Source: Anaerolineae bacterium
Lineage (GTDB): Bacteria > Chloroflexota > Anaerolineae > Promineifilales > Promineifilaceae
Reading direction: 5' to 3'
DNA length: 64,000 nucleotides
Assembly: GCA_023384355.1 (NCBI GenBank)
Contig: JAHDWL010000012.1
Coordinates: 1 to 64,000, forward strand
Shown: piece by piece, positions 18,294 through 27,528 of the stretch
Position numbering within the stretch: the stretch's first letter is position 1
How the letters are laid out: each line of letters begins with the position of its first letter
Translations under genes and position numbers: made by a program
Notes under the pieces: generated by a model
Database searches by the model: none
Told to the model about the DNA's origin: nothing
What the model saw: only the letters and a program-made list of their open reading frames with translations

Positions 18294-19451
18294 ATGACGA
18301 ATGAAACGCGTGACAACGACCTGACCACGGCCGTCACCGCCGCGCAGGAGTTGTCTACTTCTCTACAAGAAGTCGAAAACGAAACCCTGGAACCGCCGAA
18401 GAGCATCTGGCAGAAGGTTTCATGGTCAAAGATCGGACTGTTTATCGTAAGTCTGTTTCTGTTCATCCTGGCTCTGACCCTGATGAAGGACGGCGCACGC
18501 GGTCTGGCCCCGGTCGTCCAGAACCGATTCGCGCTGGATAACGCGGCCAATACCATGGGGTTCGGCTGGTTTTTTGCCTATTTGGTGATGAGCGGCTCGC
18601 CTGTGGCCGCCTCCGCGCTGACCTTTCTGGACGCAGGCATCATCACCGATATCCAGACTTTCACGATGATCGTCGGCAGCCGCATGGGAGCCAGCTTCAT
18701 CATCCTGTTCATCGGCTTCATCTATGTCCTGCGCGGCCGCAACCGTTCCACCAGCCTGAGCATGGGTTTGCTGTCGTTTACGGTAACAGGCACATTGCAA
18801 GCCGGGGCGCTCGTCATTGGTATCTTTTTGCTCTCCACCGGCGTCCTGGATGGCTTGCAATTGAGCGAGGGCATGGCGATCACGGCCATCACGGAAATGA
18901 TCTTCGACCCCATATCGCAGTTCTTGCAATCGTTTTTGCCGTCATGGGCGTTGTTCATCGTCGGCATGGTGATCATTCTCGTGACCTTCAACCTGTTCGA
19001 TAAATGCCTGCCGGAGATGGCGATCAAGGAAAGCCAGGTGGGGCGGGTTTCCCGACTTGTCTATCAGCCGATGATCATGTTCCTGCTGGGGGCGGGCGTG
19101 ACGCTGGTATCGATGTCGGTCAGCGTCTCGCTCAGTATCCTGGTGCCGCTCAGCCATCGCGGGTTCGTCCGGCGGGAAAACGTGATCCCTTACATCATGG
19201 GGGCCAATATCACCACGTTCATCGACACCCTGCTGGCGGCCGTGCTGCTGAACAATCCCGCGGCGGTCACGGTAGTGATGGTGCAGATGGTCTCTGTTGC
19301 TGTCGTCTCGCTCATCCTGTTGCTGACAATCTATCGTCAATACCAACGGTATTCTCTCCGGCTGGTGGGTTGGGTGACCCGGAAGAACCTGCATCTCGCC
19401 ATGTTCATGGTAATTATTTTCGTCATCCCGCTGATCCTGATTTTAATCTAA
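18294..19451 (+). CDS. Divergent Na/Pi-cotransporter-like membrane protein
   Basis: A 385-residue protein with a soluble N-terminal stretch of about 45 residues and eight to ten hydrophobic segments. Two inverted-repeat units resemble the PF02690 (NptA) fold: GSPVAASALTFLDAG then VGSRMGAS, and SVSVSLSILVPL then MGANITTFIDT. The usual QSSSAT signatures are replaced, so phosphate as substrate is doubtful. An AAGGA ribosome site precedes the ATG. It lies upstream of a UspA gene, with two palindromes in front, suggesting tight control. Confidence 0.6.
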   Translation: MTNETRDNDLTTAVTAAQELSTSLQEVENETLEPPKSIWQKVSWSKIGLFIVSLFLFILALTLMKDGARGLAPVVQNRFALDNAANTMGFGWFFAYLVMSGSPVAASALTFLDAGIITDIQTFTMIVGSRMGASFIILFIGFIYVLRGRNRSTSLSMGLLSFTVTGTLQAGALVIGIFLLSTGVLDGLQLSEGMAITAITEMIFDPISQFLQSFLPSWALFIVGMVIILVTFNLFDKCLPEMAIKESQVGRVSRLVYQPMIMFLLGAGVTLVSMSVSVSLSILVPLSHRGFVRRENVIPYIMGANITTFIDTLLAAVLLNNPAAVTVVMVQMVSVAVVSLILLLTIYRQYQRYSLRLVGWVTRKNLHLAMFMVIIFVIPLILILI

Positions 19452-19597
19452 GACATTATGGCCGGCCCGAACATGCAACAAATTTCGCGTCGTGAGGGTA
19501 AGATTCCCTATTAAAGAGGTAATGTGCTACCATCTCGATAGGGTGAGGCAAAATACCGGATCAGATACCATCGCTTAATCCGTCAGGAGCTTTGTTT

Positions 19598-20419
19598 ATG
19601 CGCGTCTTGCTCGCCTCTGGAGGCCCAGGGCAAACAGAAATTGGAATTCGCCAGCTTATGCTGTTGGCTCAATCGACACCTGTCATACCCACGGTACTGA
19701 CGGTCATCAAGCATGCCGAGGAGCAGCACGAAGGGGACGAAATCCTCGCCCATGCTGCCCAGCTGCTGGAACCGGTTTTCAGTCAGGTGGAATACAAGAC
19801 CCGGATCGGCCAACCTTGGGAAGAAATCGTTCGCGAGGGGGAAACAGGGAATTATGATCTACTGATGATGGGACAACGCCAATCCCGACCGCTCCTGTCG
19901 CGCATTCGCGGTCTGGTTACGCAAAAGGTTGTCGCTCGCACCTCGCTGCCGGTACTAATTGCCAAGCGAGAGGCGCGCCCCCTGCAGCGCATCCTTATTT
20001 GTGACAGCGGCGCACAATCTCCGTCACTGTTGAAGCTGTTCCTCATTCACCTGCCGGCGATTTTAGCCGGAGCCACGGATGTTACTGTGCTCCACGTCAT
20101 GTCGCAGATCAGCGCGGCGCCGGGAATTCGCGACGAGGATCTTCTCTGGACGGCTGAGCAATTGATCGAAGCCGGCACGCCTGAGGGAGCAATTCTGGAG
20201 CAAGACCTGGCCTATCTCGACGAACTAAATCTGGACCTGCACGCCAAGGTGCGACACGGGCTTGTTGTCGACGAGATCGTGACCGAAGCGCGGTCGGATG
20301 ATTATGATCTGGTCGTGATCGGCTCCCATCGCAACGAGAAACTGCCGCGCTTCCTGCTAAACGACCTGGCGCACGAACTCGTATTGGATGTGGACCGGGC
20401 AATCCTCGTCGTTCGCTAA
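19598..20419 (+). CDS. Tandem universal stress protein (UspA family)
   Basis: A 273-residue protein with two UspA domains. The first (residues 1-125) starts MRVLLASGGPGQTE and ends ARTSLPVLIAK; the second (about 130-273) ends YDLVVIGSHRNEKLPRF and DRAILVVR. The G-x2-G-x9-G ATP motif is degenerate. ATG at 19598 has CAGGAG nine bases upstream, so the TTG at 19592 is rejected. It lies 146 bases after the transporter gene. A sensing or protective role under stress is usual for the family. Confidence 0.85.
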   Translation: MRVLLASGGPGQTEIGIRQLMLLAQSTPVIPTVLTVIKHAEEQHEGDEILAHAAQLLEPVFSQVEYKTRIGQPWEEIVREGETGNYDLLMMGQRQSRPLLSRIRGLVTQKVVARTSLPVLIAKREARPLQRILICDSGAQSPSLLKLFLIHLPAILAGATDVTVLHVMSQISAAPGIRDEDLLWTAEQLIEAGTPEGAILEQDLAYLDELNLDLHAKVRHGLVVDEIVTEARSDDYDLVVIGSHRNEKLPRFLLNDLAHELVLDVDRAILVVR

Positions 20420-20429
20420 GCCAACGCTC

Positions 20430-21743
20430 TCAAGGTTTGGTGCGCCAGATAGTCGCGCCAGTCAGGAAACGGGTGAAGGCGGCAAAGATCAACCCGATTG
20501 TCAGTCCCCACCAGCCGGCCAGCGCGGGAGCCAGGAGCGCGCCAAGCAGCACTCCAGCCTGCAGGGCCATATTATACCAGGTCAGGTATGATGGCCGGCT
20601 GTCGTCGGGCACTTTCTCCAACACGAAATTGCCGACCGCCCCTCCGGCCAATGCCCAACCGGTTCCGCCCATAATCGAGGCGAACAGGTACATCCCCGCC
20701 CCATTTGCCATCGCCAGCGTAGCCGGATAGAAACTGATCACCATGATGCCAAGAGCCATCGTCTTGCGGTTGCCGAACCGGCGCGTGACGGAATCCAGCC
20801 GCGCCGACGCCAGAAACAGGGCGATGTAGAAGATACCGTTTCCGAGACCGATTACCTGATCGCTCAACTGAATCTCGTTGACCAGGTAGAGAGGGAACAG
20901 CGGCGCTCCCAGATAAAGCGTCAGGTGCATGACAAAGACAAGCACCAGCACCTTGCGATAGTGCAGATCCTTTAGCGGATTGAACCAATGGCTGCTCAAC
21001 GGTTTCTCGCGTAAAAGGAAGCGCAGGCCGACAGTCGTCCGCAACCCCTGCCACATGGAAGCGGTGCCGGGTTGCGCCCAATCGCCCAGGCTTTTGCCGT
21101 TGGCCGGCTTGCGATGTTCGTCGGCCGGGCGGATATACCACAAATGCAGACTGCTCATTGCCGCGCCGATAAATCCGATGAGAAAGACGACCTGATAACC
21201 GAGAGGAAACGGCAATATGTTAAGCAGGTAACCGCTGACAAGCGTGACGAGGATCGACGTGAAGGCATAGGCGGCGTTACGGATGCCCACCACTTGCGGC
21301 CGCCATTCCGGCGGAACGGTGGCGGCAAAGAGACCGTTGAACCCAATAGCCAGCGCCGTGCCGGGGATGCTCATGAGCACGGTCAGGACGACAAGCGCCC
21401 ACACCTGCCCCTGTGGGGCAAACAGCCACGGCAGAAAAATCCACAGCAGGTAGAACCAGCGATGCAGCACCGCAGACAGGAACGTCGCGCGACTGATGGG
21501 TTGATCCTGGAGCCAGCGACCGGCCGGTAGCGCGAAAATCAGGTTAATGACGGCCGGAAAGGCGTTGAGCAGGCCCAGCTGGAAAGCGCTTGCCCCCAGC
21601 CGGGTGGCGTAGACGGCGACGAAGGCGATAGCGCTGCCGTTGAGCACGCCGAACCAGGCGATGTCGAGAACGAGGTGGTTGAAATTTTTGCGATGCTCGG
21701 CCGGAACGGGCCGGGCTTTAGATGACGCGAACGAAATTGCCAT
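20430..21743 (-). CDS. MFS transporter
   Basis: A 437-residue protein with about twelve hydrophobic segments and a cytoplasmic central loop (PADEHRKPANGKSLGDWAQPG). Typical MFS elements are GASAFQLGLLNAFPAVINLIF, AGRWLQDQP after helix 2, and a related RRFGNRKT in the second half. It is convergent with the UspA gene. In its short leader a 7-bp hairpin (GGCCGCG/CGCGGCC, 21754-21771) lies between a GAGAGG sequence and the ATG. The substrate is unknown. Confidence 0.85.
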   Translation of the reverse strand: MAISFASSKARPVPAEHRKNFNHLVLDIAWFGVLNGSAIAFVAVYATRLGASAFQLGLLNAFPAVINLIFALPAGRWLQDQPISRATFLSAVLHRWFYLLWIFLPWLFAPQGQVWALVVLTVLMSIPGTALAIGFNGLFAATVPPEWRPQVVGIRNAAYAFTSILVTLVSGYLLNILPFPLGYQVVFLIGFIGAAMSSLHLWYIRPADEHRKPANGKSLGDWAQPGTASMWQGLRTTVGLRFLLREKPLSSHWFNPLKDLHYRKVLVLVFVMHLTLYLGAPLFPLYLVNEIQLSDQVIGLGNGIFYIALFLASARLDSVTRRFGNRKTMALGIMVISFYPATLAMANGAGMYLFASIMGGTGWALAGGAVGNFVLEKVPDDSRPSYLTWYNMALQAGVLLGALLAPALAGWWGLTIGLIFAAFTRFLTGATIWRTKP

Positions 21744-21869
21744 ATATAGAATCGGCCGCGCGCACGCGGCCCTCTCTTTCGATTAGATATTTGTCTATTT
21801 TACCTTAATTAAAACACCGCAGTGTAAACCAGGTTACGATCTGTGGACGATGATGTGCGACCTGGATTG

Positions 21870-21898
21870 TTGCCTGGTGACCGGGGGGGTGCTATAAT
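21870..21898 (+). promoter_or_regulatory. Promoter of tRNA-Gln
   Basis: TTGCCT (21870-21875), a 17-base spacer and a perfect TATAAT (21893-21898), placing the start about four bases before the mature tRNA. Confidence 0.7.
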
Positions 21899-21908
21899 TC
21901 GGCGATAT

Positions 21909-21979
21909 TGAGGGATAGTTTAACGGCAGAACAACGGACTCTGACTCCGTGAGTCGTGGTTCGAATCCACGTCCCTCAG
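21909..21979 (+). tRNA. tRNA-Gln (anticodon CTG)
   Basis: A complete cloverleaf. Acceptor arms TGAGGGA and TCCCTCA flank it, the anticodon stem is ACGGA/TCCGT around a CTCTGAC loop with anticodon CTG at 21941-21943, and the T arm is CGTGGTTCGAATCCACG. The CCA end is not encoded. A promoter lies immediately upstream and an intrinsic terminator nine bases downstream. Confidence 0.93.
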
Positions 21980-21987
21980 CTGACAAT

Positions 21988-22010
21988 GCCACCCCTCAGG
22001 GTGGCTTTTT
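21988..22010 (+). terminator. Intrinsic terminator after tRNA-Gln
   Basis: GCCACCC-CTCA-GGGTGGC is a perfect 7-bp hairpin followed by TTTTT. It separates the tRNA from the arginine genes, whose coding start is only 48 bases further on. Confidence 0.85.
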
Positions 22011-22057
22011 GTTGCATTAGTAAGGTGACGAGACGCGCTTGCACCTGCGAACCGCGC

Positions 22058-23899
22058 ATGAACATCCGACCCGCCCACCCCGAGGATACCGACGATATCC
22101 TGCAACTCGTGAACGACCACGCCCGGCGCGGTGACTTGCTGCCGCGAACGGCCGCCTCAATCCGCGATACCCTCGACGACTGGCTCATTGCACGCGACGA
22201 AACAGGCGAATTGGTCGCCTGCGTATCGCTGTTGGCCTATTCTCCCGTCCTGGCCGAGGTACGCTCGCTGGCCGTCCACGACCGCGCCAAGGGAGGCGGC
22301 TGGGGAAGCACACTGGTGAAGGCGTTGATCATCGAGGCCCGGCGGCGCGGGGTAATCACGCTGTTTGCCCTGACACGGGCGGTGAGCTTTTTCCAGCGGG
22401 CCGGTTTCCAGATCAGTAGCCGGGAGCGTTTTCCTGAAAAGGTGTGGCGCGATTGCTCCGCTTGCCCATTGATTGATAATTGTGACGAGACGGCCGTCGT
22501 GCTAAACTTGGCCGAACCACTTACCCAGACTTTTGCGGCCTCGATGACAGAGCCGCCGCCACTTCACCGACCACTCCCCACTCTTGCACCAGCCTATATT
22601 TCACCCAAACATCTATCCAAAGGAGAGAGAATTATGTCCAAACCAGCAGTGGATAAAGTCGTCCTCGCATATTCCGGCGGCCTCGACACCTCGGTGATCG
22701 TCCCCTGGCTCCGCGAAAACTACGGCTGCGAAGTCATCTGCTTCTGCGCCAATATCGGCCAGGGAGATCACGAATTTGAGGGGCTGGAAGAAAAAGGTCT
22801 GGCCAGTGGGGCCAGTAAAGTCATCATTGAAGACCTGCGTCACGAATTCGCCAGGGACTTCCTGTTCCCAATGATGCAGGCAGGGGCCGTTTACGAACGA
22901 CAATACCTGCTGGGAACCTCAGTCGCGCGGCCGCTCATCGCCAAATGGCAGGTGGCCGTGGCCGAAGCCGAAGGGGCCGACGCCGTAGCCCATGGCTGCA
23001 CCGGTAAGGGTAACGATCAGGTGCGCTTCGAGTTGACCTACAAGGCGCTCAATCCAACGCTCAAGGTGATTGCGCCATGGCGTGAGTGGGACATCCGCTC
23101 ACGCGAAGATGCGCTTGCCTACGCGCGGGCGCACAACGTGCCTGTGACGCAGACGGAGAAGTCGATCTACAGCCGCGACGCCAACATGTGGCATCTCTCT
23201 CACGAGGGCGGCATCCTCGAAGACCCGGCCAACGCGCCGGAAGAGAGCATGTTCCAGCTAACTGTATCGCCGGAGCGTGCCCCCGACGAACCCGAGATCG
23301 TCGAGATCACGTTTGACCGGGGCGTGCCGGTGGCCGTCAACGGCGTGCAGTTGCCGCCTGCGGCAGTGGTAGAGACGCTGAACCGTCTGGGCAGCAAGCA
23401 TGGCATCGGCCGCATCGATCTGGTGGAGAACCGCCTGGTCGGCATGAAGTCACGCGGGGTCTACGAGACACCCGGCGGCACAATCCTCTACGCCGCCCAT
23501 CGCGAACTGGAATCGTTGTGCCTGGACCGCGAGACGATGCATTTCAAGGAGCAGATGGCTCTGCGTTATGCGGAAATGACCTATTTCGGCATGTGGTACC
23601 ACACGCTCCGCGAATCGCTGCAGGCGTTCGTCGAGGAGACGCAGAAAACGGTTTCCGGCTGGGTGCGCCTGAAACTCTACAAGGGTAACGTCATCGTTGC
23701 TGGACGCTATAGTCCCAACAGCCTCTATCGCGAGGATTTCGCCACCTTTGGACAGGAAGATGTCTACGATCAGGCTGACGCCGAGGGATTCATCACGCTG
23801 TTTGGCTTACAGATGAAGGTGAAGGCGATGATGGAAGTGAGCGACGGGGGACGTACCCGTTATGCAGCGCCGGACTATTCCAAGTTCAAGCGCGACTAG
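22058..23899 (+). CDS. argG: Short N-acetylglutamate synthase in frame with argininosuccinate synthase (ArgG)
   Basis: One uninterrupted frame of 613 residues. Residues 1-150 are a GNAT domain of the short N-acetylglutamate synthase type, with [20 protein letters not shown] and the acetyl-CoA loop [11 protein letters not shown]. Residues 151-192 are a Pro-rich linker. Residues 193-613 are a full ArgG ([12 protein letters not shown]), which joins citrulline and aspartate using ATP. An excellent AAAGGAG at 22619-22625 lies eight bases before the ArgG Met193 (22634), so ArgG may also be made alone. The frame extends upstream into the tRNA; ATG 22058 is taken as the start because it begins the GNAT domain, although no clear ribosome site precedes it. 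The first step enzyme, argJ and argH lie together here. Confidence 0.85.
   Translation: MNIRPAHPEDTDDILQLVNDHARRGDLLPRTAASIRDTLDDWLIARDETGELVACVSLLAYSPVLAEVRSLAVHDRAKGGGWGSTLVKALIIEARRRGVITLFALTRAVSFFQRAGFQISSRERFPEKVWRDCSACPLIDNCDETAVVLNLAEPLTQTFAASMTEPPPLHRPLPTLAPAYISPKHLSKGERIMSKPAVDKVVLAYSGGLDTSVIVPWLRENYGCEVICFCANIGQGDHEFEGLEEKGLASGASKVIIEDLRHEFARDFLFPMMQAGAVYERQYLLGTSVARPLIAKWQVAVAEAEGADAVAHGCTGKGNDQVRFELTYKALNPTLKVIAPWREWDIRSREDALAYARAHNVPVTQTEKSIYSRDANMWHLSHEGGILEDPANAPEESMFQLTVSPERAPDEPEIVEITFDRGVPVAVNGVQLPPAAVVETLNRLGSKHGIGRIDLVENRLVGMKSRGVYETPGGTILYAAHRELESLCLDRETMHFKEQMALRYAEMTYFGMWYHTLRESLQAFVEETQKTVSGWVRLKLYKGNVIVAGRYSPNSLYREDFATFGQEDVYDQADAEGFITLFGLQMKVKAMMEVSDGGRTRYAAPDYSKFKRD
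22619..22636 (+). promoter_or_regulatory. Internal ribosome binding site for ArgG
   Basis: AAAGGAG followed eight bases later by ATG, inside the fused frame. It is the best Shine-Dalgarno of the arginine cluster and points to independent initiation of ArgG at 22634. Confidence 0.7.
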
Positions 23900-24011
23900 A
23901 CACAGGCATTGGAGCGCGGGGATTGCGTAGTTGGTTGCGCAACCTTGAGGATGATTTATTCCAAGGTTTCGGAAGTCACCTGACGCGCCCTCAACAAGCA
24001 GATACGACGCC

Positions 24012-25238
24012 ATGACCCATAAAGAAATCAACAATGGTAGCGTGACCTCACCGCTGGGGTTTACGGCTGCGGCCGTCGCCGCCGGCATCAAGCAATCAGG
24101 GCGTCCCGATCTCGTCCTGGTCATCTCCGACCGCGAGTGCGCCGCCGCCGGCATCTTCACCCGTAACCGCGTCGCCGCCGCCCCCGTGCTGGTCGACCGC
24201 GCAACGCTGACCGCCAACCGCTCAGCGTTGCGCGGCGTAGTCATCAACGCCGGCAATGCCAACGCCTGCACCGGCACGCCGGGCCTGGCCGACGCTCGCG
24301 CCATGCAACGCGCCACAGCCGAGGCGGTCGGCGGTCGCCCTGACCAATACCTCGTCATGTCCACCGGTGTCATCGGCGTTCCGCTGCCTCTGGCTCGCGT
24401 GCAGGTCGGCATCGCCACCGCCGCGCCGCTGCTGGCCCGAGAAAACGGCCACGCCGCCGCCAGGGCCATCATGACCACTGATACCCGCCCCAAGTACATG
24501 GCCCTTGAAGTCGAGTTACCCGGTGGCCGTGTGACCATCGGCGGCATGGCCAAGGGCGCGGGCATGATTCACCCTGACATGGCCACCATGCTATGCGTCC
24601 TGACCACCGACGCCGCCGTCCCGCCCGATGAACTGGACAGCCTGCTACGCCATGCCGCCGACCGGAGCTTCAACGCCATCTCAATCGACGGAGACACCAG
24701 CACCAACGACACCGTCCTGCTCTTTGCCAACGGCGCGAGCGGCGTGCCCGTCAACGATGATGAGGGTCGCACTCGCTTCGGGGCGGCACTGGACGAGCTA
24801 TGCCACGCGCTGGCCATGATGATTGTGCGCGACGGCGAGGGCGTCTCGCGGGTCGTCACCGTCCGCGTAACCGGGGCGGCCTCGACCGCCGACGCGCGCC
24901 GCGTCGCCAACACCATCGCCACCTCCCCCCTCGTGAAGACGGCCTTTGCCGGTGGTGACCCCAACTGGGGCCGCATCATGATGGCCACTGGTCGCAGCGG
25001 CGTCGACCTCGACCAGCACCGTCTGGCGCTATGGGTCAGCGCCCCGGGCGAACTCCCCCTGCCCATTGTGCGGCAAGGCACGCCGACCGACTACCGCGAG
25101 GCCGACGCCGCCGCCGTCTTCGCCCAACCGGAATTCACCGTCCACGTCGATTTGGGCGACGGGACGGAAGAGGCGACGGTCTGGACCACTGACCTGACCC
25201 ATGAATACGTGACCATCAACGCCGACTATCGGACCTGA
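24012..25238 (+). CDS. argJ: Bifunctional ornithine acetyltransferase / N-acetylglutamate synthase ArgJ
   Basis: A 408-residue ArgJ, which transfers acetyl from N-acetylornithine to glutamate and so recycles the acetyl group in arginine synthesis. The self-cleavage site KGAGMIHPDMATML is intact, with Thr192 as the new N-terminal nucleophile of the beta chain. NAGNANACTG and GDPNWGRIM are also conserved. It lies 112 bases after argG; that gap contains a GGTTGCGCAACC palindrome and an AACCTTG/CAAGGTT hairpin. Having both ArgJ and an N-acetylglutamate synthase domain fits a cyclic pathway with a separate priming enzyme. Confidence 0.95.
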   Translation: MTHKEINNGSVTSPLGFTAAAVAAGIKQSGRPDLVLVISDRECAAAGIFTRNRVAAAPVLVDRATLTANRSALRGVVINAGNANACTGTPGLADARAMQRATAEAVGGRPDQYLVMSTGVIGVPLPLARVQVGIATAAPLLARENGHAAARAIMTTDTRPKYMALEVELPGGRVTIGGMAKGAGMIHPDMATMLCVLTTDAAVPPDELDSLLRHAADRSFNAISIDGDTSTNDTVLLFANGASGVPVNDDEGRTRFGAALDELCHALAMMIVRDGEGVSRVVTVRVTGAASTADARRVANTIATSPLVKTAFAGGDPNWGRIMMATGRSGVDLDQHRLALWVSAPGELPLPIVRQGTPTDYREADAAAVFAQPEFTVHVDLGDGTEEATVWTTDLTHEYVTINADYRT

Positions 25239-25253
25239 TCTGAAACAAACCCG

Positions 25254-25319
25254 GAGACCTGATCGATCGGCGTAATAATTTGCCGGTCGATACCCCGCTT
25301 CGCCGGTCTGTCAGGTCTC
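25254..25319 (+). repeat. Inverted repeat between argJ and argH
   Basis: GAGACCTGA (25254-25262) pairs perfectly with TCAGGTCTC (25311-25319), with an inner TCGATCGGC/GCCGGTCGA pairing using a G.U pair. The right arm includes the 17-base repeat also found before the CocE gene. It lies 17 bases before argH and may be a processing or attenuation structure. Confidence 0.45.
25300..25316 (+). repeat. 17-base intergenic repeat, copy 2
   Basis: Identical to 7206-7222. Here it forms part of the right arm of the argJ-argH hairpin. Confidence 0.6.
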
Positions 25320-25336
25320 TGCGAGGATAACATCAC

Positions 25337-26713
25337 ATGAGCAAGCTATGGGGCGGCCGCTTCACCGGCCAAACAGACTCGCTGGTACAGCGCTACAATG
25401 CCAGTATTGGCTTCGACATTCGTCTGTACGATGAAGACATCACCGGCAGCGTCGCCTGGGCCGGGGAACTGGCCGAAATCGGGTTGCTGACTGAGGTCGA
25501 GTCGGCCGCTATCATCGAGGGTCTGGAGCAGGTGCGGCAGGAATTCGCCGAAGATCGCTTCGCCGTCCTGCCCGACGACGAGGACATCCACTCCGCCGTC
25601 GAGCGTCGTCTGACGGAACTGGTCGGGCCGACCGGCGGCAAGCTTCACACCGGGCGCAGCCGCAACGACCAGGTCGCCACCGATTTCCGCCTGTGGATCA
25701 TGCGCGCTTGCGACCGCCTTGATGACCAACTCACCGACCTGCAAATTGCCTTGCTCGACAGCGCCGAAGGCGCGCTAAACCTGCCTCTGCCCGGCTACAC
25801 CCACCTGCAGCACGCACAGCCGATCACCTGGGGACATTGGAGTCTCTCTCATTTCTGGCCTTTGGCCCGCGACCGGGAACGACTGGCCGGCGTCCGGCGC
25901 GCAACGTCGGAATTGCCGCTCGGCTCGGCCGCGCTGGCCGGCACCGCCTTCCCCATCGACCGCCCGCGCCTCGCCCACCGCCTGGGTTTCGCCGGCATCT
26001 CGGCCAACAGTCTGGATGCCGTCAGCAATCGCGACTTCGTCGTCGAGTTCCTGGCCATGGCCGCCCTGCTCGGCGTCCATTTGAGCCGGCTGGCCGAGCA
26101 ACTTATCCTGTTCAGCAGCGCCGAATTCGGTTTCGTGCGCCTGGCCGATGCCTACTCAACCGGTTCCAGCATCATGCCCCAGAAGAAGAACCCCGACACG
26201 CTGGAACTCACACGGGGCAAGAGCGGCCGCCTCATCGGCAATCTGACCGGCTTCCTGGCGACGCTGAAGGGGCTACCGTCCAGCTACGATAAAGACCTGC
26301 AGGAAGACAAGGAGCCGGTCTTCGACGCCTTCGACACGCTCGACATCGCCCTGCCGGTAATGGCCGGCCTCATCCGCACCCTGGAGCTGCGACCGGAGCG
26401 CATGGCGGCCCAACTGGAGGATGGGCTACTGGCGACCGAGCTGGCTGATTACCTCGTCCATCGGGGAATACCGTTTCGGGAAGCCCACCATCTGGTAGGG
26501 CAAGCGGTGCGCGTGGCGGAAGCGCGCGGAGTGGGTCTGACAGATCTGACCGCCGCCGACCTGCAAGCTATCAGCCCCCATTTCGGAGAGGACGCGGCTT
26601 CTGTCTTGACGGTATCGGCCGCGTTGGCAGCCCGCGCCGTCCCGGGCGGCACCGCCCCCGCGGCGTTGGCCGCGCAATTGACCGCCGCTCGCCAAAAGGC
26701 AGGATCGACCTAA
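25337..26713 (+). CDS. argH: Argininosuccinate lyase ArgH
   Basis: A 458-residue fumarase/aspartase superfamily enzyme that splits argininosuccinate into arginine and fumarate. The signature GSSIMPQKKNPD is intact, as are HTGRSRNDQVATD and the N-terminal LWGGRF. ATG at 25337 follows GAGGATAACATCAC. Its TAA stop (26711-26713) overlaps the TAG stop of the convergent YwiC-like gene (26712-26710), leaving no intergenic terminator. It completes a cluster in which carbamoyl-phosphate, ornithine transcarbamylase and argB/C/D genes are absent from the window. Confidence 0.96.
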   Translation: MSKLWGGRFTGQTDSLVQRYNASIGFDIRLYDEDITGSVAWAGELAEIGLLTEVESAAIIEGLEQVRQEFAEDRFAVLPDDEDIHSAVERRLTELVGPTGGKLHTGRSRNDQVATDFRLWIMRACDRLDDQLTDLQIALLDSAEGALNLPLPGYTHLQHAQPITWGHWSLSHFWPLARDRERLAGVRRATSELPLGSAALAGTAFPIDRPRLAHRLGFAGISANSLDAVSNRDFVVEFLAMAALLGVHLSRLAEQLILFSSAEFGFVRLADAYSTGSSIMPQKKNPDTLELTRGKSGRLIGNLTGFLATLKGLPSSYDKDLQEDKEPVFDAFDTLDIALPVMAGLIRTLELRPERMAAQLEDGLLATELADYLVHRGIPFREAHHLVGQAVRVAEARGVGLTDLTAADLQAISPHFGEDAASVLTVSAALAARAVPGGTAPAALAAQLTAARQKAGST

Positions 26714-27528
26714 CCCATCCAGAAACCAACGGCGACAAGCAGCACCGTGAGCAACCCGAACCCCATCTCAAGGAACCCAAGCGCCTTGGCTGACGAGCGC
26801 CAGCGATAGGGAGACAGCCCCCAAACCGCGCGAGTCAACAGGATGGCCACAGCGATAACCGCCGTCAGCGGCAGCCAGCCCGGCCAAACAAGCCCGACAA
26901 CAACCACCACAGCGGCCACATGAGCCAGCAGAATCCCCCACGGAGAACCCGGCTTGCCCTTGTCCAGGCGCAAGCGGGCACGGACATACAGGATCGTCGG
27001 GACGGCGCGCGCGACCATGAAGCCCCACAAGCTGAGGGCAACGATCCAGGTCAGGCCGCCGGCCAGCGCTACCGCGGCGACAACGCCGGCAAAGGCAACC
27101 GGTGCGGCCAGCTCGGCCTGCCAGTGGCGGCCGGGACGTTGGTCATAATACATGAAGACCAGCAACAACGGCATGGCTAACAGAAACGGAGCGAACGGCA
27201 ACAGCCCCCCCAGCAACAGGGCGATCAAGGAGGCGGCTACGGCTATTGCGCCATAGACGACCATGATTCGCTGGGCTACTGTGGTCCGCTCGTAGACACG
27301 GCCGCGCCGCCTGTCGCCCATCCAGACCTTGAATGGACGATTGAACAGAAAAAGGGAAAACGCGGCCACAACCAGCGCCAGCCCGGCCCAGGATGGCGCA
27401 ACGAACAAACCCAACAGGATCGGCTCGGAGACGAGGCTCCAACTGCCGTGTTCAGCCGGCAAGCCAACGCTTCTGAATGAAACCGAACGAGAGACATCTC
27501 GCCCGGCAGTGGTCGACGAAGAACTCAT
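26710..27528 (-). CDS. YwiC-like family membrane protein
   Basis: A 272-residue integral membrane protein with about eight hydrophobic segments. The start VGLPAEHGSWSLVSEPILLG matches the PREHGAW pattern of the YwiC-like family, whose function is unknown. Its start codon overlaps the feoC stop (ATGA), so it is the last gene of the dtxR-feoABC operon. Co-expression with ferrous iron uptake is therefore likely, but a direct role is not shown. Confidence 0.8.
   Translation of the reverse strand: MSSSSTTAGRDVSRSVSFRSVGLPAEHGSWSLVSEPILLGLFVAPSWAGLALVVAAFSLFLFNRPFKVWMGDRRRGRVYERTTVAQRIMVVYGAIAVAASLIALLLGGLLPFAPFLLAMPLLLVFMYYDQRPGRHWQAELAAPVAFAGVVAAVALAGGLTWIVALSLWGFMVARAVPTILYVRARLRLDKGKPGSPWGILLAHVAAVVVVVGLVWPGWLPLTAVIAVAILLTRAVWGLSPYRWRSSAKALGFLEMGFGLLTVLLVAVGFWMG

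Noticed and set aside
21956-22057. Upstream extension of the N-acetylglutamate synthase frame into tRNA-Gln
   Set aside because: The extension crosses the tRNA 3' end and its terminator and encodes no family sequence; ATG 22058 starts the GNAT domain.
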